NCBI GenBank assembly: GCA_027315315.1
Contig: DAHUYG010000002.1
Coordinates: 118,515-182,514, forward strand
DNA length: 64,000 bases
Origin: Acidimicrobiaceae bacterium
GTDB lineage: Bacteria; Actinomycetota; Acidimicrobiia; Acidimicrobiales; RAAP-2
Direction of reading: 5' to 3'
Part shown: positions 7,474 through 19,925 of the stretch, piece after piece
How the letters are laid out: every line of letters begins with the position of its first letter
How positions within the stretch are numbered: the first letter of the stretch is position 1
The notes under the pieces: generated by a model
What the model saw: only the letters and a program-made list of their open reading frames with translations
Told to the model about the DNA's origin: nothing
The model's database searches: none
Position numbers and translations under genes: made by a program

Positions 7474-8097
7474 ATGAACGACTCCCCCGTCAAAGTGGAC
7501 TTCTGGTTCGATCCGATCTGCCCGTGGGCCTGGATCACCTCGCGATGGATGCTCGAGGTCGAAAAGGTGCGACCGGTGGAGACCACCTGGAACATGATGT
7601 CCCTCGCCTACCTCAACATCCACCAGCACGAGGGCAAGGGCCTCTCGCCCGAGTACATGGAGCGCATGGAGCGCGCCTGGGGGCCGATCCGCATCTGCGC
7701 GGCGGCCGCGGCCGAGAAGGGCGACGACGTCCTGCTCCCCCTCTACAGCGCCCTCGGTCACCGCTTCCACGACGAGCAGCGCCGCCAGGACCCCGAGGCG
7801 ATCCCCGAGGCCCTGGCTGAGGCGGACCTCGACCCGGCGCTGGCCGAGGCGGCGACGAGCAGCGAGTTCGACGAGACCATCAAGGCGTCGCACCATCGCG
7901 GCATGGACCAGGTTGGACTGGACGTCGGCACGCCCATCATCGCCGTGGAGGGGAACGCGTTCTTCGGCCCGGTCGTCACCCCGATCCCCCGCGGGGACGC
8001 GGCCGGCAAGCTCTGGGACGGCGTCCTCATGGTCACCTCGACCGACGGGTTCTTCGAGCTGAAGCGCACGCGGGACCGCAGCCCCTCGTTCAGCTGA
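7474..8097 (+). CDS. DsbA-fold reductase related to mycothiol-dependent Rv2466c
   Basis: 207 residues from ATG 7474. The N-terminus VDFWFDPICPWAWITSRW matches the DsbA-like mycothiol-dependent nitroreductase family of actinobacteria, whose active site is CPWC in M. tuberculosis Rv2466c. Here the motif is CPWA, so Cys16 is kept and residue 19 is Ala. The helical insertion (HRFHDEQRRQDPEAIPEALAE) and the cis-Pro region VGTPIIAVEG are present. A monothiol version could still work through a mycothiol-mixed disulfide. Cytoplasmic, no signal peptide. The 3' end lies 9 bp from the convergent small gene. Confidence 0.85.
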   Translation: MNDSPVKVDFWFDPICPWAWITSRWMLEVEKVRPVETTWNMMSLAYLNIHQHEGKGLSPEYMERMERAWGPIRICAAAAAEKGDDVLLPLYSALGHRFHDEQRRQDPEAIPEALAEADLDPALAEAATSSEFDETIKASHHRGMDQVGLDVGTPIIAVEGNAFFGPVVTPIPRGDAAGKLWDGVLMVTSTDGFFELKRTRDRSPSFS

Positions 8098-8106
8098 GCG
8101 GGTCCG

Positions 8107-8409
8107 CTATCGCGAGAAGCGCCGATACCACCAGTTGGGGTCCCGCGCGTGCGCGTGGAAGTGGTCCGGGATCTGGCGCATGACCCGGTCGAGCGACCAG
8201 TTGCCGGCCCCGAAGCGGCGGTCGGCCACCTCGCTCAGCCGGGCCACCATGTGCTCCACCGACTCCTCGGGCGGCGTGGGCCCGTGCTCGCGCCACACCA
8301 CCATCGGCACGTCGCAGACCTCGCAGTCGGCGACCCAGCACACCTCGTCCTCGTGGTACCACTCGGTCATGCGCGCGGCCTCGCAGAGGTCGCATGGTCT
8401 CGTGGTCAC
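8107..8409 (-). CDS. Small conserved protein with paired CxxC motifs
   Basis: 100 residues from a GTG at 8409. It starts with CDLCEAARMTEWYHEDEVCW, followed by ADCEVCDVPMVVWREHGP: two CxxC pairs plus a further Cys, which suggests a zinc ribbon. The C-terminal half ends MRQIPDHFHAHARDPNWW; the HFHAH run recalls the HIT histidine triad, but the full HxHxH-x-x pattern is not convincing. No signal peptide. It sits 8 bp downstream of the PASTA kinase gene on the same strand and is probably co-transcribed with it. Function unknown. Confidence 0.75.
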   Translation of the reverse strand: MTTRPCDLCEAARMTEWYHEDEVCWVADCEVCDVPMVVWREHGPTPPEESVEHMVARLSEVADRRFGAGNWSLDRVMRQIPDHFHAHARDPNWWYRRFSR

Positions 8410-8417
8410 CGGGGCCC

Positions 8418-10370
8418 TCAGCTCGTGTAGATGTTGACGGCGCTGCCCTCGGTCACCGTCTGGCCGCTGTCGGGCACGGTCGTGAACACCGTGCCGTTCT
8501 TCGGACCGTAGACGTTGCCGATGGCGAGGCCCGCCGCCTGGAGCGCCGCCTCCGCCTGGCCGACCGTCTTGCCGCTCACGTTGGGCACCACCACGGTGGG
8601 CGGGCCGCTCGACACGTAGAGGGTCACGGTGGTGCCCGGGGGCACCTGGGCGCCGATCGCCGGGTCGGTGTGGTCGACGTAGCCCGCCGGCGTGGTGGCG
8701 GAGGGGGTGGTGGACTCGGTCGCCTGCAGGCCGTCCGCCACGAGCTCGGACTGGGCCTGGGCGTAGGTCATGCCCTGGACGTTGGGGATCGTCTTGGGCT
8801 GCACGCCCTTGGAGAGCGCGATGAGGACGGTGGCGCCGTAGGGGGCGCGCTTGGCATCGACCCTGTTGTCGTAGGACCAGTTGATGACCTGGCCGACGGG
8901 GACCGTGGCCGAGTAGGCGGCGGCGGCCGCCGGACACGATGCCTTCAGGTGGTTCACCTGGAGGAGCCGGGTCGCGCCGTTGCAGCCGACGCCCAGGAGC
9001 GAGGGGATCGACTCGACGGGGAGCCCCGAGGACAGCTGCACGGTGACGTCGCTCCCCTGCTTGAGGCTGGCGCCCGCCCCGGGGCGCTGGGTCACGATGT
9101 GGCCGGCCCTCACCGAGACCGAGCTCACCTTGGGCCCAGTGACGAGCGAGAAGTGGTCCTTCGCGATCGTGCGGTCCGCCTGGGTGAGCGTCATGCCGGT
9201 GATCCGCGGCACGGCGTGGCTGGGCGTGAACACCCCCCGGTTCAGCGCCACGATCAGGCCGGCGGCGATGAGCGCGAGGACGATCAGGCCGACGAGGACG
9301 AGGGTCCATGGGCGCCGGTCCCGGTCCCGAGGGCCGGCCGACCTCCTTGAGCGCCGCGCCGGCGGCTCGAACGCGTCGAGGTCGAACACCTGGTCGGGTC
9401 CGGCGGCGACGCGGGTGTCTTGCAGCTGCCCGGTCCGGTCGAGGGCGACGGTCGGGGGCTCGGCCGCCAGGCCCGGGCCGCCCGCGATCGTCGGCGGACC
9501 CGTCGCCAGGCGGACGGGCCCGGCGACCGGCAGGGCCTGGGGCCGCGGAAGCGTCGCCGACAGCGCCTCGAGGCGTGACGCGAGGGCGCTGGCGTCGGGG
9601 CGAGCCGCGACGTCTGGCGAGGCGGCCTCGCTCAGCACCGGCTGGAGGGGACCGAGCGCGCCGTGGCCCGGAAGCGTCGCGCCGATGCGCGCCGCGAGGG
9701 TGCCCATGGCGGTATCGAGCACGAAGGGGACGTACCCGGTGAGCGACTCGAAGGTCACGAGCGCGAGCGAGTACACGTCCGAGCGGCCGTCGAGCGCGCG
9801 GCCCTGGGCCTGCTCGGGCGACGCGTACCGGGCGGTGCCGACGGTCGCGCCTTCGGGCTCGGTCCACGCCCCCTCGGCGAGGGCGCGGGCCACCCCGAAG
9901 TCGGCCACCCGCACCCGGCCCTCGTCGTCGAAAAGGAGGTTGGCCGGCTTGATATCCCGGTGGACGAGCCCCCGAGCGTGCGCGTGGGCGAGGCCCCGGG
10001 CGGCCTGCGCCGCCACCTGGGTCGCCTGGGCGACCGAGAGCCGGACCCCGCGCTCGAGGAGGTCGAGCAGGCTCCCGCCACCCAGGTACTCGAGGACGAG
10101 ATAGGGGCCGCCCTCGTCCTCGCCCCAGTCAAAGACGCGCGCGATGTTGGGGTGGTTGAGCGCGGCGGCCGAGCGCGCCTCGGCCGCGAAGCGCTTCAAG
10201 AACCCCTGGTCGGACGCGAGTGCGGGCTGGAGCAGCTTGATGGCGACGTGCCGCTGCAGCGACACGTCCTCGGCCAGGAAGACCTGGGCCGATGCGCCGA
10301 CTCCGAGAGGCGAAACGAGCCGGTAGCGTCCGCCAAGGACTCGGCCGATGGCGTCGGTGATGAGCGGCAT
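8418..10370 (-). CDS. Membrane Ser/Thr protein kinase with PASTA domains (PknB-like)
   Basis: 650 residues from ATG 10370 (three codons inside a longer frame). The kinase domain spans about 15-275: glycine loop GVGASAQVF, VAIK with Lys45, catalytic loop HRDIKPAN at 137-144, DFG at 157-159, and GTARYASPEQ. A Pro-rich linker with RRSRR follows, then one membrane span (TLVLVGLIVLALIAAGLIVA), then about four extracellular PASTA repeats with recurring VPNV/IPNVQGMT starts and VSSG ends. PASTA kinases sense muropeptides or lipid II and control growth and division. Unusually this copy is not with the division or rodA/pbp genes but beside ligA. A hairpin at 10409-10427 separates it from ligA. Confidence 0.95.
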   Translation of the reverse strand: MPLITDAIGRVLGGRYRLVSPLGVGASAQVFLAEDVSLQRHVAIKLLQPALASDQGFLKRFAAEARSAAALNHPNIARVFDWGEDEGGPYLVLEYLGGGSLLDLLERGVRLSVAQATQVAAQAARGLAHAHARGLVHRDIKPANLLFDDEGRVRVADFGVARALAEGAWTEPEGATVGTARYASPEQAQGRALDGRSDVYSLALVTFESLTGYVPFVLDTAMGTLAARIGATLPGHGALGPLQPVLSEAASPDVAARPDASALASRLEALSATLPRPQALPVAGPVRLATGPPTIAGGPGLAAEPPTVALDRTGQLQDTRVAAGPDQVFDLDAFEPPARRSRRSAGPRDRDRRPWTLVLVGLIVLALIAAGLIVALNRGVFTPSHAVPRITGMTLTQADRTIAKDHFSLVTGPKVSSVSVRAGHIVTQRPGAGASLKQGSDVTVQLSSGLPVESIPSLLGVGCNGATRLLQVNHLKASCPAAAAAYSATVPVGQVINWSYDNRVDAKRAPYGATVLIALSKGVQPKTIPNVQGMTYAQAQSELVADGLQATESTTPSATTPAGYVDHTDPAIGAQVPPGTTVTLYVSSGPPTVVVPNVSGKTVGQAEAALQAAGLAIGNVYGPKNGTVFTTVPDSGQTVTEGSAVNIYTS

Positions 10371-10408
10371 CGGAACCACCTCAGGCTAGTTGGGCCTGCT
10401 CGGAGCGA

Positions 10409-10427
10409 CGGGCATCTCAGATGCCCG
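10409..10427 (-). terminator. Hairpin after ligA, possible terminator
   Basis: Perfect inverted repeat CGGGCAT...ATGCCCG (7-bp stem, 5-base loop CTCAG) six bases beyond the ligA stop and upstream of the kinase start. No T-run follows, as is common in high-GC actinobacteria. It probably ends or attenuates the iscS-mnmA-ligA transcript before the kinase. Confidence 0.55.
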
Positions 10428-10432
10428 ACCCC

Positions 10433-14831
<4,399 letters not shown>

Positions 14832-14836
14832 GGCGC

Positions 14837-16201
14837 TCAGGCGACCCAGACCGACTTGGCGTTGCAGAACTCCTTGATGCCGAGCTCCGAGAGCTCCCGG
14901 CCGTACCCGGAGTGCTTGATCCCGCCGAAGGGCAGCTCGGGGGTGGAGGTCACCATCGCGTTGACGAACACCATCCCGGCCTCGATCCCCTCGATGCACC
15001 GGCGCTGCTCGTCCTCGTCCCGTGCCCACACGCTCGAGCCGAGCCCGAAGGTCGTGCGGTTGGCCACGGCGATCGCCTCGTCGATGTCCGCCACCCGCTC
15101 GACGATCGCCACCGGCCCGAAGACCTCCTCACGATGGGCCCGCATCTCGGGCGTGACCCCGCCGAGCACGGTCGGCCGGTAGAACCAGCCGTCGCCCTCG
15201 ACCGCCTCACCCCCGCACGCGACCTCTGCGCCCTTGGCCCGGGCGTCGTCGACCTGGGCCGCGACCTCGGCGCGCTGGGCCTCGGACACGAGGGGGCCGA
15301 CGTCGGTGGCGGGATCCATCGGGTCGCCGACCCGCAGCCGGGCCATCGCCTCCACGAAGCGCCCGAGGAAGTCGTCGGCCACGGCGTCGACCACGACGAA
15401 GCGCTTGGCGGCGATGCACGACTGGCCGTTGTTCTGCACCCTGGCGGTGACCCCCACACTCACGGCGCGCTCGACGTCGGCCGAGGGCAGGACGAGGAAC
15501 GGGTCCGATCCCCCCAGCTCGAGGACGCACTTCTTGAGCGCCTGGCCAGCGGCCGAGGCGACGCTCCGCCCGGCGGCCTCGCTCCCGGTGAGCGTGACGG
15601 CGGCCACCCGCTCGTCGGCGATGATCCCCGCCACCGCCCCCGAGGACACGAGCAGCGAGCTGAACGCCCCGTCGGGGAAGCCGGCCCGCCGGAAGACGTC
15701 CTCGATCAGGATCGCCGACTGCGGCACGTTCGACGCGTGCTTGAGCAGCCCGACGTTCCCGGCCATGAGCGCCGGGGCGGCGAAGCGGATGACCTGCCAG
15801 AGGGGGAAATTCCACGGCATGACCGCGAGCACCGGACCGAGCGGCTCATAGCGGACGTACGCGCTGGAGGCCGAGGAGTCGACCTTCTCCTCGGCGAGGA
15901 ACCGCTCGGCGTGCTCGGCAAAGAAGCGCATGCACATCGCGCACTTGGCGACCTCGCCCTTGGCCGAGGCGAAGGTCTTTCCCATCTCGGTCGTGAGGAT
16001 CCGGGCAATCTCGGGCTGCTCGGCGTCGTAGAGGTCGGCGGCGGCCCGCATCCAGGAGGCCCGCTCGGCGAAGGAGGTCCGCCGGTAGCTCTCGAAGGTC
16101 CTCGCCGCGAGCTCGAGCTTCACGTCCACCTCGTCGGGGGTGTGCTCCTCGAAGGACGCCTCGAGCCTGCCGGTCGCCGGATTCACCGTCGCAAACGCCA
16201 T
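14837..16201 (-). CDS. NAD(P)-dependent succinate-semialdehyde-type aldehyde dehydrogenase
   Basis: 454 residues from ATG 16201, the short form typical of the actinobacterial GabD1-like group. Catalytic Cys262 in NNGQSCIAAKRF and general base Glu228 in LELGGSDPF are present, as is the binding segment MPWNFPLW and the C-terminal PFGGIKHSGYGRE. The SCIAAKRF context is the succinate-semialdehyde signature, so oxidation of succinate semialdehyde to succinate is the likely reaction. It sits immediately upstream of iscS but has no evident functional link to sulfur transfer. Confidence 0.9.
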   Translation of the reverse strand: MAFATVNPATGRLEASFEEHTPDEVDVKLELAARTFESYRRTSFAERASWMRAAADLYDAEQPEIARILTTEMGKTFASAKGEVAKCAMCMRFFAEHAERFLAEEKVDSSASSAYVRYEPLGPVLAVMPWNFPLWQVIRFAAPALMAGNVGLLKHASNVPQSAILIEDVFRRAGFPDGAFSSLLVSSGAVAGIIADERVAAVTLTGSEAAGRSVASAAGQALKKCVLELGGSDPFLVLPSADVERAVSVGVTARVQNNGQSCIAAKRFVVVDAVADDFLGRFVEAMARLRVGDPMDPATDVGPLVSEAQRAEVAAQVDDARAKGAEVACGGEAVEGDGWFYRPTVLGGVTPEMRAHREEVFGPVAIVERVADIDEAIAVANRTTFGLGSSVWARDEDEQRRCIEGIEAGMVFVNAMVTSTPELPFGGIKHSGYGRELSELGIKEFCNAKSVWVA

Positions 16202-16226
16202 GCGCGTTCCTCGCCGTGGGGCGGAC

Positions 16227-16343
16227 TCAGTCCTTCGGCTTGCGACGCGGCTTCAGCGCGAACCACCAGATGCCGGCCATCGTCGCGAGAACGCCGGAGA
16301 CCGCAGCCACCGGCTTGACGATCTTGCGCGCCCGCTCAGCCAT
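16227..16343 (-). CDS. Small single-span membrane protein
   Basis: About 38 residues from the internal ATG at 16343 (MAERARKIVKPVAAVSGVLA start); a longer frame from 16436 runs into the divergent gene. One hydrophobic span (AAVSGVLATMAGIWWFAL) is flanked by basic residues, ending KPRRKPKD, which predicts an anchored peptide with a cytoplasmic basic tail. An AAGG-like ribosome site lies about 10 bases upstream. It is 25 bp before the aldehyde dehydrogenase. No known family; a short coding gene is plausible but not certain. Confidence 0.5.
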   Translation of the reverse strand: MAERARKIVKPVAAVSGVLATMAGIWWFALKPRRKPKD

Positions 16344-16416
16344 CGCGTTGACCTTACCCGTTCCCCCCGCTCCGCCTTCCAGGGGCTCGGGGCGACGCTG
16401 ATCGCGAGGGTTCACA

Positions 16417-18006
16417 GTGCCGAAACCTTCCGGCAACGCCCAGGACCCCTTGCGCCGATATATAGGGAGGGTGGAGGCGTTCGACGCCTATTGCCGTTCG
16501 CCGGGCTACGACGAGATCCTCGGCCCCGACGGCCGGCCCCGCAGCATCGCCAGGCCCCTCTGGGACCACCTGTGCAGGCTGGGCCTCCCAGCGCTGCGCG
16601 AGCGGCAGCTCGAGGCCGATGACGAGGTCCGCTCGCTCGGCCTCACCTTCAGGACCTTCGAGGACGACTCCTCGGTCGACCGCCCATGGCCCTTCGACAT
16701 CGTGCCGCGCATCGTGGACGCGAGCGAGTGGAGCATCGTCGAGGCGGGGCTGGTCCAACGCCTCCGGGCGCTCAATCGCTTCATCGACGACGCCTATCAC
16801 GACCAGGAGATCGTGCGGGCCGGGGTGGTGCCCGACGAGGTCGTGGCCGGATCGGCGAACTTCCGGCCCGAGTGCGTCGGGACTCGGCTCGCCGGCGGCG
16901 TGTGGGCGCACATCTGTGGGAGCGACCTCGTGCGCGACGAGCACGGGCGGCTGCTGGTCTTGGAGGACAACCTGCGGGTGCCCTCGGGTATCTCCTACAT
17001 GCTCGAGAACCGCCTCGTCGCCAAGTACGTGTTCCCCGAGCTCTTCCGCTCCTACAGCGTGCAGCCCGTAGACCAGTACATCGGGCGCCTCGCCGAGCTG
17101 CTCGCCTCGGTCTCCCCGCGGACCGACGATCCGCGCATCGTGGTGCTGACCCCGGGCATCCACAACTCGGCCTACTTCGAGCACGCCTTCTTGGCCCAGC
17201 AGATGGGCGTCGACCTCGTGGAGGGCGGCGACCTGGTCGTGCCCGACGACGACACGGTCTATCTGAAGACGATCGAGGGGCTCGAGCGCGTCGACGTCGT
17301 CTATCGGCGGATGGACGACGTGTTCTTGGACCCCGAGGTCTTCCGGCGCGACTCGCTGATCGGCACGCCGGGGCTCGTGCGCGCCTGGCAGGCCGGCAAC
17401 GTGGCGATCGTGAACGCCCCGGGGACCGGCATCGCCGACGACAAGAGCGTCTACCCCCTCGTGCCGGCCATGATCCGCTTCTACCTCGGCGAGGATCCGA
17501 TCCTGGCGAGCGTGCCGACCTGGCGCTGCGCGGAGGAGGCGGCGCGGCGCCACGTGCTCGGCAACCTCTCCTCACTCGTGGTCAAGCCGGCCAACGAGTC
17601 CGGCGGCTACGGGGTCGTGATGGGACCCCTGGCCGCCCCGGAGGCGTTCACCCACGTCGCCCGGCGGATCGAGCAGGACCCTGCCGGATGGGTGGCCCAG
17701 CCGATGCTCCGCCTCTCGACGATGCCGACGCTGGTGGAGGAGGGATTCGCCCCTCGTCACGTCGACCTGCGCCCCTTCAGCCTGCTCGGGCCCGACGGCG
17801 CCTACGTGACGCCGGGGGGGCTGACGAGGGTCGCCCGGCGGGAGGGGTCGCTCATCGTGAACTCCTCCCAGGGCGGTGGCAGCAAGGACACCTGGGTGGT
17901 CGATCGCTCCATCGAGCTGGTCGAGCCCCCCGGGCACCCGCCGACGATCCCAGACGAGCCCGCACCCGCCATCGGACCGGGTCGTCGGGCCGAGATGGCC
18001 CAGTAG
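16417..18006 (+). CDS. Circularly permuted ATP-grasp protein (DUF404/DUF407)
   Basis: 529 residues from the GTG at 16417; a GTG at 16471 directly after AGGGAGG is an alternative start nearer the family's usual N-terminus. Family marks: AYCRSPGYDEILGPDGRPR, LVLEDNLRVPSGISYMLENR, ILTPGIHNSAYFEHAFLA-like (VLTPGIHNSAYFEHAF), YRRMDD, NAPGTGIADDKSVYPLVPAM, VVKPANESGGYGVVMG and VNSSQGGGSKDTWV. These enzymes are predicted peptide ligases. The next gene, 22 bp on, carries the alpha-E and transglutaminase partners of the same conserved gene group, so this is a two-gene version of that system. Confidence 0.92.
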   Translation: MPKPSGNAQDPLRRYIGRVEAFDAYCRSPGYDEILGPDGRPRSIARPLWDHLCRLGLPALRERQLEADDEVRSLGLTFRTFEDDSSVDRPWPFDIVPRIVDASEWSIVEAGLVQRLRALNRFIDDAYHDQEIVRAGVVPDEVVAGSANFRPECVGTRLAGGVWAHICGSDLVRDEHGRLLVLEDNLRVPSGISYMLENRLVAKYVFPELFRSYSVQPVDQYIGRLAELLASVSPRTDDPRIVVLTPGIHNSAYFEHAFLAQQMGVDLVEGGDLVVPDDDTVYLKTIEGLERVDVVYRRMDDVFLDPEVFRRDSLIGTPGLVRAWQAGNVAIVNAPGTGIADDKSVYPLVPAMIRFYLGEDPILASVPTWRCAEEAARRHVLGNLSSLVVKPANESGGYGVVMGPLAAPEAFTHVARRIEQDPAGWVAQPMLRLSTMPTLVEEGFAPRHVDLRPFSLLGPDGAYVTPGGLTRVARREGSLIVNSSQGGGSKDTWVVDRSIELVEPPGHPPTIPDEPAPAIGPGRRAEMAQ

Positions 18007-18028
18007 CCGAGGAAGGGAGGCGAGCCCC

Positions 18029-19924
18029 ATGCCCCAGGCGCTGCTGCGCCGGACGGCCGAGTCGCTCTACTGGGCGGGCCGGCACCTCGAGCGGGCCGAG
18101 GACCTGACGCGGATCGTGCTCGTGCACGGCAACACGCACGTCGACCTCCCGGTCGGCCAGGAGGTCGGATGGATGCCCCTCCTCGAGGTCGCGGGCGTGG
18201 CGGTGGACTTCGTCGAGTCGCATCCCTCGCTCTTCCGGACCCCGGGCGCGACGGCCGCCGAGGGCGATGTCGTCGACTTCCTGCTCGCCGGGCCGGCCAA
18301 CCCCTCGAGCATCGTCTCGTGCGTTTCAAGCGTCCGCGACGCCATGCGGGCCTGCCGCACGGTCGTTCCCCGCGAGGCCTGGGAGCTCACGAACGCGCTG
18401 TGGCTCACCATGCGCGAGCGCCTGGCAACGGTGCACACCCGTGACGGGCGGGTCCGCTGGATGCGACGGACCATCGGCGACTGCGAGCGGATCAACGGCT
18501 CGCTGTGGGCCACCATGCCCCGCGACGGCGCCATGGCGGTGATCCGGATCGGCCAACACCTCGAGCGGGCCATCGTCACCTGTCGGCTCCTGGCCGTGCG
18601 GGCCGACAGCGCCCTCGGCGACGCCCCCTCCGATGAGCCCTTCGACCACCTCCGAGCGATGTCCCTCCTGAAGGCGCTCGCCGCGTTCCAGCAGTTCCGG
18701 CGGGCGATGCCCGCTCGGCCCGCCCCGGGGTCGGTCGTCTCGTTCATGCTCCGCGGCGAGACCTTCCCCCGGAGCGTCGCTTCGTGCCTGGGCCAGGTCC
18801 GTCAGGCGCTGAAGGAGCTCCCGGGCAACGAGCAGGCGCTCGCGGCGTGCGCCGAGGCCACCGTGGCCACGGTCGGCGCCCCCCTCGCCACCACGCCCGG
18901 GAACCTGCGGGTGCAGCTCGACCGGCTGGCATCGCTCCTCGGAGAGATCCACCTCGAGGTGGCCTCGAGCCTGTTCCTCGAGTCCACCGAGGTGCCGAGG
19001 GCGCCGCCGGGTCCGCGCCCGGTCGCCCAACCACCAAGAGCGGTCCGCCGCTACGAGGTCGTGCACCGGAGCACCTATCGCTACGACGAGGCGGCCGAGG
19101 AGTCGGCCAGCGAGGCCCGGCTGCGGCCCCGGTCAACGGTGCGCCAACGCGTCCTCTCGAGCACCATCTCGATCGACCCGGCCCCATCCAACAGGACCGA
19201 CCTCCTGGACGCGTTCGGCAACCACGTGACGTCGTTCCTCGTCCAGGGTCCATTCGACGAGCTGGTGGTGACATCGAGGAGCGACGTCGAGCTCCTCGAG
19301 GCGCCCGAGCCCCCGACCGGAGCGCCCTGGGAGTCGGTGTGGGTCACGCTCGAACGTGACAGGCGACTGGACGCCCGGGTGGCGCGGGGCTTCAGGGTCG
19401 CGTCCCGCCTCGTTCCCAGCCACCAGGCGCTCGCGGCCTACGCGCAGGAGTCCTTCACCGGGCACCGCCCAATCGTCGACGCGCTCCGGGAGCTCTGCGG
19501 TCGCATCCACGCCGATTTCGTTTACGAGCCCGGCTTCACCTCGGTCACCACCCCGGTGCTCGAGGTGTTCGAGCAGCGGCGGGGGGTCTGCCAGGACTTC
19601 GCCCACGTCGCGATCGGGTGCCTGCGGTCCATGGGGCTCGCGGCGCGCTATGTCAGCGGGTACATCGAGACCTTCCGCACCGGGCACGACCAGCTGACCG
19701 GGGCCGACGCCTCGCACGCCTGGGCCTCGACCTACCTGCCCGGATGGGGATGGCTCGACCTCGATCCGACCAACGATCTCCTCGGGTGTGCCGAGCACGT
19801 GACCACCGCGTGGGGACGGGACTACGAGGACGTCTCTCCGCTGCGCGGCTCGGTCGTTGGCGGCGGCCGCACCCATGGCCTCGAGGTGTCCGTCGAGGTG
19901 CGCCGGCTCGAGCCGGCCCCCTGA
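18029..19924 (+). CDS. Alpha-E (DUF403) - transglutaminase-like fusion protein
   Basis: 631 residues from ATG 18029, with GGAAGGGAGG eight bases upstream. Residues 1 to about 320 are the all-helical alpha-E domain (LLRRTAESLYWAGRHLERAE at the start, CERINGSLWATMPRDGAM). After a Pro-rich linker, residues 345-630 are a bacterial transglutaminase-like domain: YEVVHRSTYRYDE, then triad Cys521 in GVCQDFAH, His563 in DASHAWAS and Asp579 in WLDLDPTN. The transglutaminase fold could hydrolyse or form amide bonds. It is an operon with the ATP-grasp gene; the two halves are often separate genes, so the fusion supports one working complex. Substrate unknown. Confidence 0.93.
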   Translation: MPQALLRRTAESLYWAGRHLERAEDLTRIVLVHGNTHVDLPVGQEVGWMPLLEVAGVAVDFVESHPSLFRTPGATAAEGDVVDFLLAGPANPSSIVSCVSSVRDAMRACRTVVPREAWELTNALWLTMRERLATVHTRDGRVRWMRRTIGDCERINGSLWATMPRDGAMAVIRIGQHLERAIVTCRLLAVRADSALGDAPSDEPFDHLRAMSLLKALAAFQQFRRAMPARPAPGSVVSFMLRGETFPRSVASCLGQVRQALKELPGNEQALAACAEATVATVGAPLATTPGNLRVQLDRLASLLGEIHLEVASSLFLESTEVPRAPPGPRPVAQPPRAVRRYEVVHRSTYRYDEAAEESASEARLRPRSTVRQRVLSSTISIDPAPSNRTDLLDAFGNHVTSFLVQGPFDELVVTSRSDVELLEAPEPPTGAPWESVWVTLERDRRLDARVARGFRVASRLVPSHQALAAYAQESFTGHRPIVDALRELCGRIHADFVYEPGFTSVTTPVLEVFEQRRGVCQDFAHVAIGCLRSMGLAARYVSGYIETFRTGHDQLTGADASHAWASTYLPGWGWLDLDPTNDLLGCAEHVTTAWGRDYEDVSPLRGSVVGGGRTHGLEVSVEVRRLEPAP

Positions 19925-19925
19925 G

